Source: CAVSCD01 sp963726335
GTDB taxonomy: Bacteria > Acidobacteriota > Aminicenantia > Aminicenantales > UBA8522
DNA: 64,000 nucleotides
Direction of reading: 5' to 3'
Assembly (NCBI GenBank): GCA_963726335.1
Contig: CAVSCD010000012.1
Location: forward strand, 62,001 to 126,000
Below, in pieces: positions 53,646 to 62,129 of the stretch. Both the position numbers and the translations under genes were made by a program. The notes beneath the pieces were generated by a model. It was given only the letters and a program-made list of their open reading frames with translations, ran no database searches and was not told where the DNA came from. Positions within the stretch are counted from its first letter, which is position 1. Each line of letters starts with the position of its first letter.

Positions 53646-56600
53646 TTATTCTTCGCTGACCGGCGGATCCGGGATCCGGATCGTGACCGCGTCCGATGTT
53701 CTCTCGTTTCGGGCCGGCGAATCATCTTGGGCGACGGCGTGGAATGTGTGGTAGCCTTTTTCCGGCCAGCCCGCCCAGACAAAGGGAGCTTCGTCCCTGG
53801 AATCGATCTCCTTGCCGTCCATGAAGATCCTGACCCGGGCGACGCCGCTCTGGTCCCTGGCGACGACGGGCACGGACGCCCGGCCGTCCTCGCGGACGAC
53901 GATGTTGCCGATCTCGACGGCCGGCCCGAGCTTGTCGCGGTCGGCCGTGGCGCGGTCGACGACCGTGACCGCGCCGCTGATCTCGAACGTGAAGTCGTGC
54001 ACGGCGGCCGCGACGGCCTTGACCTCCTGGAGGACTTTGCCCTGGGCGTCGATAACCTGGAGCGGCCCGACCGCGCCGGCGAGGCGGAGCGTGATCTTGG
54101 CGGTCTTCCCCGAGACAGGCTTCATGGCATACCGTCCGGGCGCCGCCCGCCGAACCGCGACCGCGGTCGTGCCCGGCGTTTCGACGTAGGCGTCGATCGT
54201 CTCGCCGCAGGTTTCGAAGCGGGCGAGCGTGAGCGGCGTCAGCCCGGACTTGCCCTGAACGGTCGTGGCCATCGACAGGATGGGCGCTCCCTCGGCGAAG
54301 CCGAGAGGGAGCAGCGCCGAGCCTGTTTCGCCGTCGAGGTTGGCGACGGCGAGATGCCGCTTGGGCACCGCGCCCTTGGCCCCGGGAACGACCCAGCCGC
54401 GCCAGCCGGCGGGGAGGTCAAGGGCCGAGTCACCCAGCGTGCGGGCCGCCTCGGCGACCGCGGCGTGGTCCCATTCGGGGTAGAAGACGGCGGCTACGTC
54501 GCCCGCGACGTCACCCGGCTTGAGCGCGGCTTCGCGCACGGGCGCGGCGAAGATCGTGTCGCACTTGTCCTTGTAGGCGTCCGTCCGGGCCCAGTTCCGG
54601 CCGACCGTCCGTCTGATCTCGAGACTGTCGACCGCGGCGGGGGGGCCGTCCGCGCCGGCCAGCATCACGCCGCCGAGCTCGTCGTTGACGCACCACCAGC
54701 TCGACTTTCCCTGGTAGGCGAGCTCGAGTTGCCGCTCGCCGGCGGCGTCGAAGTAGCGGCGGCTCGAGGTAACGCCCGGCCGAACGTAAAAGTACGTCGG
54801 CACGCCGGTCCAATTCAGCTTCGCTTCGCCCGTGGCCTTGAACATATTGATATACAGGCAGGGCCCGTCGTCGAACGAGAAGAAGGCGCTCCGCTGTTCG
54901 ACCGGGCCGGCCGCGACGCGGCCGGCCGTGTGGAACTGCGCGTCGTCACGGGTGAAGCGGTAGAGGTCGGACGTCGCGGGGCCGTTATATGTTTTTCCGG
55001 CGGCGTCGGTGACCTCGGTTTCGCCGGTGATGGAGAAAGGATGCATATAGAGGAGCGGTTCCGGGGCGGCTTCGTCGAGCCGGGCCGGGAGGACGTGACC
55101 GGTGACGCCGTTTCCCGCCCCGCCGAAATGATTCTCCGGCGACGACGTCGTGCCCCAGGAGAACGAGGCCAGCTTGTTCGCCGAGCGGTGGAGCAGGTTC
55201 TGCCACCACGGATGATGGAAGGTGCCCGACAGGGCCGCCCAGGCTTGGTCGAAGGGCAGCGGCTCGGCCCGGCCGCCGCCGTATTTGTGGACGAAGTAGG
55301 CGAGCGCCGCCTTGGCCTGGTTGTTGCGGTGGTAATCATAGATATGGACCGCGTCGGAATTGCGCTTAAGAAGGAGGGCCGCTTTCTCCTCGAGCGCGGC
55401 CGCCACGGGATCCTTTTTGATGACCGAGCCGTAGAGATAGGCAAGGAGACCCGAGCCGTAGTAGGAGTCGTACTCCATGCCGTGGACGGAGATGGGGTCG
55501 CCCTCGGGCTGGCAGAGGATGCGCATCCGGTTGAGGATGCCCTCGAACCCGTTCCCGGGATAGGTGAAGGTCTCGGGCATCGGCTGCTGGGCCCGGCGGC
55601 TGAGGAAATCGACGTAGAACCAGCCTTCGAAGAGCTTGTCGCAGCCGTACCAGACCTGGGCCCAGCCGTGGTGGTCGCTCGAGTAGTCCTGGTAGAGGTT
55701 CCAGCCCTGGGCGAAGTCGCGGACGGTCTTGCCTATTACGGGCGTCGGGTTCGCGAAATCGTGGAGGGTCGAGACGATGTCGATCCCGGCGAGCGCGACG
55801 AGGTCCTCGAAGAGCTTTTTATCGGGCCGGTCGGGAAAGAGAAAGGCGGCGCCGATCGTGCTCCCGAGGTCCTGCTTGGCCTGGTCCTGATTGCCGCCCT
55901 GGGGCGGGTCCCAGGTGCGAAGGTAACGCCGCTTGGGGGAGACGCCGATCATCGTTTCCTCGACCAGGCTTCGCGTCTCGGCGTCGAGCTGGTCCCAGAG
56001 GCGGGCGATGGCGAGCGTCAGGAAGCCGGTCTCGTCGGCGCGGTAGCCGATCAGGCGGCGCCAGTAGCGGCCCTCGAGGAACTGGGGCGCGGTGTCCTCG
56101 TAGATATAAGGATAGTGGTTCTTGACGTAGACGCTGGTCAGGCAGTTCCAGCGGATGGACTTGACCGCATGGTCGAGGAGGACCGCGCGGGGGACCTTCT
56201 TGGCCGTGAAATCGGGCTTGTCGGTCTCGGTGAGCAGGATGGCGTAGGCGAAGTCGACCAGGCCGTTGGCCGGGACGGTGACGATCCCGGCGTAGCCTTT
56301 GTAGCTCGGTGTCCAGTCGTCATATTTCCGGACGTCGAAGAACCCGCTGTTCGGTATGCGCTTCGAGTCGTCGGTCCAGATCGGCTCGAAGACGGTGACC
56401 GTCTCTTCGAGGATGCCGAGATAGAGATCCATGAGCTGCTTCTCCGTCATGGGCGCGGGGGAAGGCCGGGAGCCGTGGCCGCCGGGAGTCCCGGAAGCGG
56501 AGCCGGGGGCGGGCATGGTGGAGGCCTGAGCGCTGGGCAAGGTCAGGCTTGCCAGAATCAAGAAAAGGGCAAGCGCCGGGATGACGGACCGTTTGTTCAT
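53646..56600 (-). CDS. Large secreted protein, probable polysaccharide-active enzyme
   Basis: 984 aa from the ATG at 56600 (AGAGGAG upstream; the frame continues to 56729 without coding character). Signal peptide SVIPALALFLILASLTLPSAQA. The N-terminal half is helical with aromatic motifs (YSSDHHGWAQVWYGCDKL, VHGMEYDSYYGSGLLAYLYG, FHHPWWQNLLHRSANKLASF) in the style of an alpha/alpha-toroid lyase. The second half is beta-rich (DDGPCLYINMFKATGEAKLN) and ends in an Ig-like module (ARVRIFMDGKEIDSRDEAPF). I cannot name the family. Being the first gene of an operon with a heparinase II/III-like lyase supports a role on the same polymer. Confidence 0.72.
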   Translation of the reverse strand: MNKRSVIPALALFLILASLTLPSAQASTMPAPGSASGTPGGHGSRPSPAPMTEKQLMDLYLGILEETVTVFEPIWTDDSKRIPNSGFFDVRKYDDWTPSYKGYAGIVTVPANGLVDFAYAILLTETDKPDFTAKKVPRAVLLDHAVKSIRWNCLTSVYVKNHYPYIYEDTAPQFLEGRYWRRLIGYRADETGFLTLAIARLWDQLDAETRSLVEETMIGVSPKRRYLRTWDPPQGGNQDQAKQDLGSTIGAAFLFPDRPDKKLFEDLVALAGIDIVSTLHDFANPTPVIGKTVRDFAQGWNLYQDYSSDHHGWAQVWYGCDKLFEGWFYVDFLSRRAQQPMPETFTYPGNGFEGILNRMRILCQPEGDPISVHGMEYDSYYGSGLLAYLYGSVIKKDPVAAALEEKAALLLKRNSDAVHIYDYHRNNQAKAALAYFVHKYGGGRAEPLPFDQAWAALSGTFHHPWWQNLLHRSANKLASFSWGTTSSPENHFGGAGNGVTGHVLPARLDEAAPEPLLYMHPFSITGETEVTDAAGKTYNGPATSDLYRFTRDDAQFHTAGRVAAGPVEQRSAFFSFDDGPCLYINMFKATGEAKLNWTGVPTYFYVRPGVTSSRRYFDAAGERQLELAYQGKSSWWCVNDELGGVMLAGADGPPAAVDSLEIRRTVGRNWARTDAYKDKCDTIFAAPVREAALKPGDVAGDVAAVFYPEWDHAAVAEAARTLGDSALDLPAGWRGWVVPGAKGAVPKRHLAVANLDGETGSALLPLGFAEGAPILSMATTVQGKSGLTPLTLARFETCGETIDAYVETPGTTAVAVRRAAPGRYAMKPVSGKTAKITLRLAGAVGPLQVIDAQGKVLQEVKAVAAAVHDFTFEISGAVTVVDRATADRDKLGPAVEIGNIVVREDGRASVPVVARDQSGVARVRIFMDGKEIDSRDEAPFVWAGWPEKGYHTFHAVAQDDSPARNERTSDAVTIRIPDPPVSEE

Positions 56601-57101
56601 GGATCGATCTCCTCTTGGAATATGTTGAGCGGATGCCAAGAAAATCACCGCGCGCCAGAATATACCTACGAACTGAGCCAAGGTCAATCGGACCGTGCCC
56701 CGGCCTGCAGCCATCTCCGACGGCTCCATGATGATCAGTGGGGTTAGAGCAGCTCGCGAGAAGATGATCGGCCACCATCGGCCTGGCTCCCGTTCGGGTC
56801 TGAACGCCGTTCTCTCGACGCCCTTCTCGGCGGCTGCGGAACTGCGCGCAATGACGGGCTCGTATCATCCCTGTCTGTGCTCTCAATCCGGCATCTCCGA
56901 TTATTCCTTCCACTGCTCGAACAGTCCTCGCCGCCCCCAAGGCAGGGAACCTCGAAGGGCATCTCGAGAAGGCTGAACCCGAAATGGTCGCTGCGGCCGA
57001 CGGCGGCCGATCACCTTCCGACCTGATCCAGCACCACATGATTCGTCATAGAGCCGTCCCCGACTTGAATGTGGCGCGGCATTTTTTATAGAATGCCGCC
57101 C
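56601..57101. other. Gene-free gap between divergent genes
   Basis: About 500 bases between the minus-strand enzyme gene and the DUF5009 gene. No frame shows family-like sequence. TATAGA at about 57085-57090 could serve the gene starting at 57102. No recognisable repeat family member. Confidence 0.4.
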
Positions 57102-58355
57102 ATGAGCGCTCAAGACCATCCTTCGCCTCCGGCCCCCGTCCTCTCCCAGCGGGTCGATTCAATCGACATCTACCGCGGGTTGACCATCTTCCTGATGATC
57201 TTCGTCAACGAGTTCGGCGGCCCGGGAATGGCCGATATCGTCAACGCCCCCAAGTGGCTCTGGCACGCCATGACACCCGACACCTTCCATTTCGCCGACA
57301 TCATCGCCCCCGCTTTTCTGTTCATCATGGGCGTGTCCCTCCCGTTCGCCGTGAGCAAGCGCCTGGAGAAGGGCGACTCGATGGGCCGGATCTGGAAGCA
57401 CACGCTGATCCGGACCGGCAGCCTGATGATCATCGGCATCTCGATGGGCAACATGCGGGCGGGCCGGCTGACGATGCGGCCGATCGGCCTCTCCCCGATG
57501 CTCTGGTCGACGCTCCTGATGCTGAGCCTCATCCTGATCTGGGTCCAGTACCCGAAGGCGAAGGGCATCTGGAGATACGTCGTCATGGCCCTCCGCATCG
57601 GCGCGATGGTCCTCCTCGTCTATCTCCTTGTCGTCTACCGCGAGGGCCCCGACCTCAAGGGGATCCAGTTGCGCTGGTTCGTGCTCGGCCTCCTGGGCTG
57701 GGCTTATCTGATCGGCTTCATCGCCTACCTCGCGCTCAAGCGCTGCCCCGCCGGCCTGGTCGGACTGGTCGCGGTGCTCATCTTCCTGAGCATCGGCGAA
57801 AAGGCCGGCGTCTTCACCCCCTATCCCTGGCTGATGGCCGTCAACAACCTCATCAACTTCGGCTCGGTGCTCGGCCTCCATCCGGCGATGACCGTCTCGG
57901 GGGTCTTCGTCGGCCTGCTGTTCATGCCGGATTCGCCGGCCCCGACGGTCCGCGAGCGCATCAAGTGGATGCTTGTTTTCGCGGCCGGAGCGCTGGCGGC
58001 GGCGAGGCTGGTCCGGCCGCTCTGGGGCGCCCAGAAGCAGCAGTCGACGCCCTCATGGGGCCTCTACAGCATCGGCATCAGCGTCGCCGTCTTCGCCTTC
58101 GTCTACTGGCTCGTGGACGTCCGGAACATCAAAGCCTGGGGAGCGATGTTCCGGCCGTCGGGCAAGAACCCGCTGCTGCCGTATTTTCTCCACTACATGT
58201 TCCACCCGCTTCTCTACGTGCTCGGCCTGCACTGGTTGAACAATTATCTCCACGAGGGCTGGCCGGGCGCCATCCGGACGCTGGCCGTGGCGGTCTTGTT
58301 CATACTTTTTTCCAACTGGCTGACCACGCGGTACAAGCTGTTCCTCAAGCTGTGA
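57102..58355 (+). CDS. DUF5009 / HGSNAT-like membrane acyltransferase family protein
   Basis: 417 aa if MSAQDH at 57102 is used; ATGs at 57069 and 57093 are alternatives and none has a strong ribosome site. About 11 membrane helices. RVDSIDIYRGLTIFLMIFVN is the family's conserved opening; FADIIAPAFLFIMGVSLPF and NPLLPYFLHYMFHPLLYVLG are further signatures shared with eukaryotic heparan-alpha-glucosaminide N-acetyltransferase. Bacterial members are presumed to acetylate glycan amino groups across the membrane. Being close to a heparinase-like lyase and a GH20 hexosaminidase supports a role with amino-sugar polymers. Confidence 0.88.
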   Translation: MSAQDHPSPPAPVLSQRVDSIDIYRGLTIFLMIFVNEFGGPGMADIVNAPKWLWHAMTPDTFHFADIIAPAFLFIMGVSLPFAVSKRLEKGDSMGRIWKHTLIRTGSLMIIGISMGNMRAGRLTMRPIGLSPMLWSTLLMLSLILIWVQYPKAKGIWRYVVMALRIGAMVLLVYLLVVYREGPDLKGIQLRWFVLGLLGWAYLIGFIAYLALKRCPAGLVGLVAVLIFLSIGEKAGVFTPYPWLMAVNNLINFGSVLGLHPAMTVSGVFVGLLFMPDSPAPTVRERIKWMLVFAAGALAAARLVRPLWGAQKQQSTPSWGLYSIGISVAVFAFVYWLVDVRNIKAWGAMFRPSGKNPLLPYFLHYMFHPLLYVLGLHWLNNYLHEGWPGAIRTLAVAVLFILFSNWLTTRYKLFLKL

Positions 58356-58413
58356 TCCCTGTTTGACAGGGGGTTCGGCGGCGTGATAAGTATCGGCGCA
58401 AGCGAGGTGAACC

Positions 58414-59625
58414 GTGGCCCAACACGACGATAGCGTCACCGCCCGCGCTTCTTCCGGGCGGCGAAATTTCCTGAAAAACGCCGGGCTGATCTCGGCCGGC
58501 GCGCTGATGAACAAGAACGCCTTGGCATCCCCCGGCGCTCTGCCGCCGCCGGCGACGGCCTCGACCGGCAAGGCGCTCGAGCCCCGGACGCTCGGCCGGA
58601 CAGGGCTCAAAGTGGCGCCCATCGGGCTGGGGACGATCCCGCTTTTCCGCGCCCCGCGCGACCAGGCCATCGACGTCGTCCGCAAGGCCGGGGAGCTGGG
58701 CATCAACTATATCGACCTGGCCCGCGGCTACCGCCGCGGCCTGGCCGAGGAATGGGTGGGCGAGGCCATCAAAGGGCAGCGCGACAAGTACGTCATCGTC
58801 ACCAAGTCCACCGACTACACGAGCAAGATCTCGGACCACGTCGAGCAGAGCCTCAAGGCCCTGCAGACTGACTACATCGACGTCTACTGCTTCCATTCGC
58901 TGATGCAGGACGCCCAGTGGCAGACGGTCATCGGCCCGAGCGGCGCCATGGAAGCCCTGAAGCGGGCCCAGCAGGCCGGCAAGATCCGGTTCATCGGGAT
59001 CAGCGGCCACCGCTCCGACCAGTTCACCGAGATCATCAAGGGCGGCGACATCGACCTGGCCATCATGATCTTCAACTATGTCTTCGACGACGCCCTGGAT
59101 GACCTCCTGCCGACGGCGAAAAAGCTCAACGTCGGGTTCGCCGGGATCAAACCCTTCGCCGGCTGTTTCCTGAACCAGCACGAGCTGAGCCTCCGCTGGA
59201 ACCTGGAGCACCCGATCGACGTCACGGTCCCCGGAATGTGGCAGACCGAGGAAGTCATCGCCAACGCCCGCCTGCTCCGGGAATACACGGCGCTCAACGA
59301 GAGCGAACGGGAGTACCTGAGCGAGGAAAAAAAGTACTGGTACTACCGGATCTGCCGGGTCTGCTATCAGTGCCAGCCCTGCCCGCAGGGCGTGGCGTAC
59401 ACTTCGCTCTTCATGCTGCCGCTCATGCTGAGGCGCAACGGGTTCTACCTGACGCTCGCGGAGAACAAGGGCAAGTTCAAGTACCTCAACGAGATGGACA
59501 AGGTCGACAAGTGCGACAACTGCGGGCTGTGCGTCGCGACCTGCAAGTACCACATGCCCATCCCCGACATCATCCGGGACGTCAAGCGGACCTACTACGA
59601 CGTGGTGAAGTTGTATAGAGTATAA
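58414..59625 (+). CDS. Tat-exported aldo/keto reductase with C-terminal 4Fe-4S ferredoxin domain
   Basis: 403 aa; GTG start at 58414. The leader SGRRNFLKNAGLISAGALM is a Tat signal. AKR barrel: LGRTGLKVAPIGLGTIP, INYIDLARGY (Asp and Tyr), VTKST (Lys), VYCFHSL (His). After residue about 300 there are two cysteine clusters, CRVCYQCQPCP (C-x2-C-x2-C-x2-C) and CDNCGLCVATCKYH (C-x2-C-x2-C-x3-C), for iron-sulphur binding. Such AKR-ferredoxin hybrids are known but their substrates are not. Tat export is consistent with a folded cofactor-bearing protein. A 13-bp terminal repeat of a MITE-like element begins at its stop codon. Confidence 0.9.
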   Translation: MAQHDDSVTARASSGRRNFLKNAGLISAGALMNKNALASPGALPPPATASTGKALEPRTLGRTGLKVAPIGLGTIPLFRAPRDQAIDVVRKAGELGINYIDLARGYRRGLAEEWVGEAIKGQRDKYVIVTKSTDYTSKISDHVEQSLKALQTDYIDVYCFHSLMQDAQWQTVIGPSGAMEALKRAQQAGKIRFIGISGHRSDQFTEIIKGGDIDLAIMIFNYVFDDALDDLLPTAKKLNVGFAGIKPFAGCFLNQHELSLRWNLEHPIDVTVPGMWQTEEVIANARLLREYTALNESEREYLSEEKKYWYYRICRVCYQCQPCPQGVAYTSLFMLPLMLRRNGFYLTLAENKGKFKYLNEMDKVDKCDNCGLCVATCKYHMPIPDIIRDVKRTYYDVVKLYRV

Positions 59626-59935
59626 AATAGCGGGTTCTATGCCATCTATCTCCGAAAAGCCGCTGGGTATGGGTTCGAAGGCCCGCGAATTTCCCCCGCG
59701 AGGAAATTCGCTTAGTCCTCGCTCGCTCTCCTCTTCGAGGAGCCGTGCCCGCTCGCCTCCGGATGACCGGCCTTTGCTGCAGACACTAACCTGATTCAAG
59801 CCCTCCCCTGATTGCCAGGGGAGGTAGGAGAGGTAAATAGAATTCATGTCAGTCTTGAAAGTGTCTGCGGAACTTCGCCCACACCCAGTGTCTTTTCGGG
59901 ATGATAGCTTTGCCGCCGTTCCACCCGCTATTTTA
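59623..59935. mobile_element. 313-bp MITE-like element with 13-bp perfect terminal inverted repeats
   Basis: TAAAATAGCGGGT (59623-59635) and ACCCGCTATTTTA (59923-59935) are exact inverted copies. The interior carries the D-type core also found at 6452-6550 and a complete structured element (59779-59868). There is no transposase gene. Its left repeat coincides with the TAA stop of the reductase gene. It occupies nearly all of the 59626-59982 gap. Confidence 0.7.
59779..59868. repeat. Structured palindromic element, copy B3
   Basis: Outer arms GCAGACACT (59779-59787) and AGTGTCTGC (59860-59868) pair perfectly; inner hairpin CCTCCCCT (59802-59809) with AGGGGAGG (59817-59824). Same plan as B1 and B2 with a third, different outer-arm sequence. 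Confidence 0.7.
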
Positions 59936-59982
59936 TGCTCGTGGGGGCGAGCGGAGGCAGGAATCGGGCTCGAAGGCCCGAT

Positions 59983-61935
59983 CTACCAGAGATCGACGCC
60001 GTTGTCCTCGAAGCGGCGGAGCCAGACCGAGCCCGCCGATCTCGGCTTGTCTTTGCCGCCCACGACCGACAAGCGCAGCGTGTACTTCGCCCCCGGGCGG
60101 AAATCCGCCACGCGCAGCGCGTACTTGCTGAACCCGTCCGTTTGGCTCCGGTTGAGCTCCTCGAACCGGGAGATCTGGCGGCCGTCCTCGAACAGCGCGA
60201 CCCACTGGAAGAGAACCTCGCCGTCGCCGGCGTTCTGGACGAAATTGACGCGGTAGGTCCCGTTCCCGGTGATGTGCGGGGTGACGTCCCACCACAGCTG
60301 GCCCCAGAGGCGCGAGATCTCGCCGTCCCGCCATTCGCCGACCTTGACCTCGGGCTTGTGGTAGTCGACGCCCAGGGCGTCCAGGCGCGGGTAGTGCGTG
60401 TCGAGGCGCGTCGTGAAATCCGAGAAATCCTTGGACGCGACCGGTGACCAGAGGGCTTCGGCCAGGGCGCAGAGGCGCGGGAACATCTGGGGGTCGACCT
60501 CGAACTCCTGGGTGTACTCGGCCCACAGGCAGCACTCGCCGCCCATGATGAGCTTGGCTTGAGCCGGCGCCAGCTCGGCCGGCACGGGGTCGAAGGCGTA
60601 AGCCAGGTCGAGCGAGTTCAGGGTTCGGAAATTGATGCGCACCTCTTCCGGGACCTGGGGACAGTAAAAATACGTCCCGTCCCAGGGAGATGAGATGACG
60701 GGATTACCCTGCGCGGCGGCGGCGACAGCACCCTTCAGCCCGCGCCAGGACTGCACGACGGCGGTCTTGGAGACGCCGCCTTCGAGGATCTCGTCCCAGC
60801 CGATGATGTGGCGGCCCTTGCCCAGCATGTATTTATCGACGCGGCGCGTAAGGTAGCCCTGGAGCTCGTTCTCGTCCTTGAGGCCCTCGGCTTTGATCCG
60901 GGCCTGGCAATCCGGGCAGGTCCTCCAATAATACTTCGGGCATTCGTCGCCCCCGATGTGGATGTAGGGCGAGGGGAAGAGCTCGCAGACCTCGTCGAGG
61001 ACGTTCTGGATGAACTCGAAGGTCGATTCCTTGCCGGGGCAGAAGACGTCGTTGAAGATCCCCCAGTGGGTTTCGACGGCGATGGCCTTTCCGGTGCAGG
61101 AGAGCTCGGGATAGGCCGCGATGGCGGCGATAGCGTGGCCGGGCATCTCGATCTCCGGGACGACCGTGACGTGGCGGGCGGCGGCGTAGGCGACCACGTC
61201 CCTGACCATATCCTGGGTGTAGAAGCCGCCGTAACGCTTGCCGTTCTGCATGCGCCAGGCGCCAATCTCGGTCAGGCGGGGATAGCGCTTGATCTCCAGG
61301 CGCCAGCCCTGGTCCTCGGTGAGGTGCCAGTGGAAGACATTCATCTTGTGGTAGGCCAGGAGGTCGATATATTTCTTGACCGTATCGACGGACATGAAGT
61401 GACGGCAGCAGTCGAGGAGCATTCCGCGCCAGCCGAAGCGCGGACTGTCTTCGATCTCGGCGCAGGGGATCTGGGAGGCGCCGGCGCGGAGCTGCCGGAG
61501 GGTTTGGATGCCGTAGAAAAGGCCGGCGGGTTTCGGCGCCGAGATTTCGATCCGCCGGCGGTCGATCTTCAGCCGATAGCCTTCGTCACCGAGGCGCTTG
61601 AGAGAGGGGTTGAGGTCGAGGCGGATGGAGGAGGAGGAAGCTTTGGCGGCGGCGGGCGCCTTGCTCCCCGGCTGCGCGCCTTCCGCTTCGTCCCAGACCG
61701 CGGATAGATACGCCGCGAGAGCGGAAGCCTCCTGATCCTGGCTCGGAAATAGGATCTTGGGCTTTCCGGCCGCATCGAAGGCTCCGCTCTTTAGGGCGAC
61801 CTTAGCGGGCTTCGGAATGATCGAGATGGGGAGCTTCCCGGCCGGGGATGGCGCCTGGGCCTTGACGGAAGCCAGCGCTCCCATGACCCAAAACACGGAC
61901 ATGATGATGATAAATGCCGCGCGGTTGTCTTTCAT
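59983..61935 (-). CDS. Glycoside hydrolase family 20 beta-N-acetylhexosaminidase
   Basis: 650 aa from the ATG at 61935; signal peptide AFIIIMSVFWVMGALASVKA. A GH20 N-terminal domain (residues about 35-160) precedes the catalytic barrel: RFGWRGMLLDCCRHF, MNVFHWHLTEDQGWRLEI, VVPEIEMPGHA, and the catalytic Asp330-Glu331 pair in IHIGGDECPK. The C-terminal 130 residues are a beta-sandwich (GNGTYRVNFVQNAGDGEVLF). It removes terminal beta-GlcNAc or GalNAc by substrate-assisted catalysis in the periplasm or outside. The residue set looks complete. It is transcribed divergently from the VWFA gene. Confidence 0.94.
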   Translation of the reverse strand: MKDNRAAFIIIMSVFWVMGALASVKAQAPSPAGKLPISIIPKPAKVALKSGAFDAAGKPKILFPSQDQEASALAAYLSAVWDEAEGAQPGSKAPAAAKASSSSIRLDLNPSLKRLGDEGYRLKIDRRRIEISAPKPAGLFYGIQTLRQLRAGASQIPCAEIEDSPRFGWRGMLLDCCRHFMSVDTVKKYIDLLAYHKMNVFHWHLTEDQGWRLEIKRYPRLTEIGAWRMQNGKRYGGFYTQDMVRDVVAYAAARHVTVVPEIEMPGHAIAAIAAYPELSCTGKAIAVETHWGIFNDVFCPGKESTFEFIQNVLDEVCELFPSPYIHIGGDECPKYYWRTCPDCQARIKAEGLKDENELQGYLTRRVDKYMLGKGRHIIGWDEILEGGVSKTAVVQSWRGLKGAVAAAAQGNPVISSPWDGTYFYCPQVPEEVRINFRTLNSLDLAYAFDPVPAELAPAQAKLIMGGECCLWAEYTQEFEVDPQMFPRLCALAEALWSPVASKDFSDFTTRLDTHYPRLDALGVDYHKPEVKVGEWRDGEISRLWGQLWWDVTPHITGNGTYRVNFVQNAGDGEVLFQWVALFEDGRQISRFEELNRSQTDGFSKYALRVADFRPGAKYTLRLSVVGGKDKPRSAGSVWLRRFEDNGVDLW

Positions 61936-62129
61936 GGTTCGTCTCCGTATCGATTCGGCGGCCTCGCGGCCGCCGTCCTCAACATATCCGCGCGCCTCCG
62001 ACCTGTCAACCGGATTTCGGGACACAATACCAATTCACCTTTTTCTGCGACCTTCATGAAATCGGGGACATGGTATAGCGTCCCGAAATTGGGGAATTGA
62101 TATCCTGTCACCGATTTGAGAAAATAGAA

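Noticed and set aside
53727..56747. 1006-residue plus-strand frame opposite the large secreted enzyme gene
   Set aside because: Low-complexity Gly/Val/Asp/Arg composition with no domain; the minus strand has signal peptide, ribosome site and structured domains.
59846..60256. 136-residue plus-strand ORF after the MITE-like element
   Set aside because: Starts in the repeat and continues antisense to the GH20 gene; no coding features.
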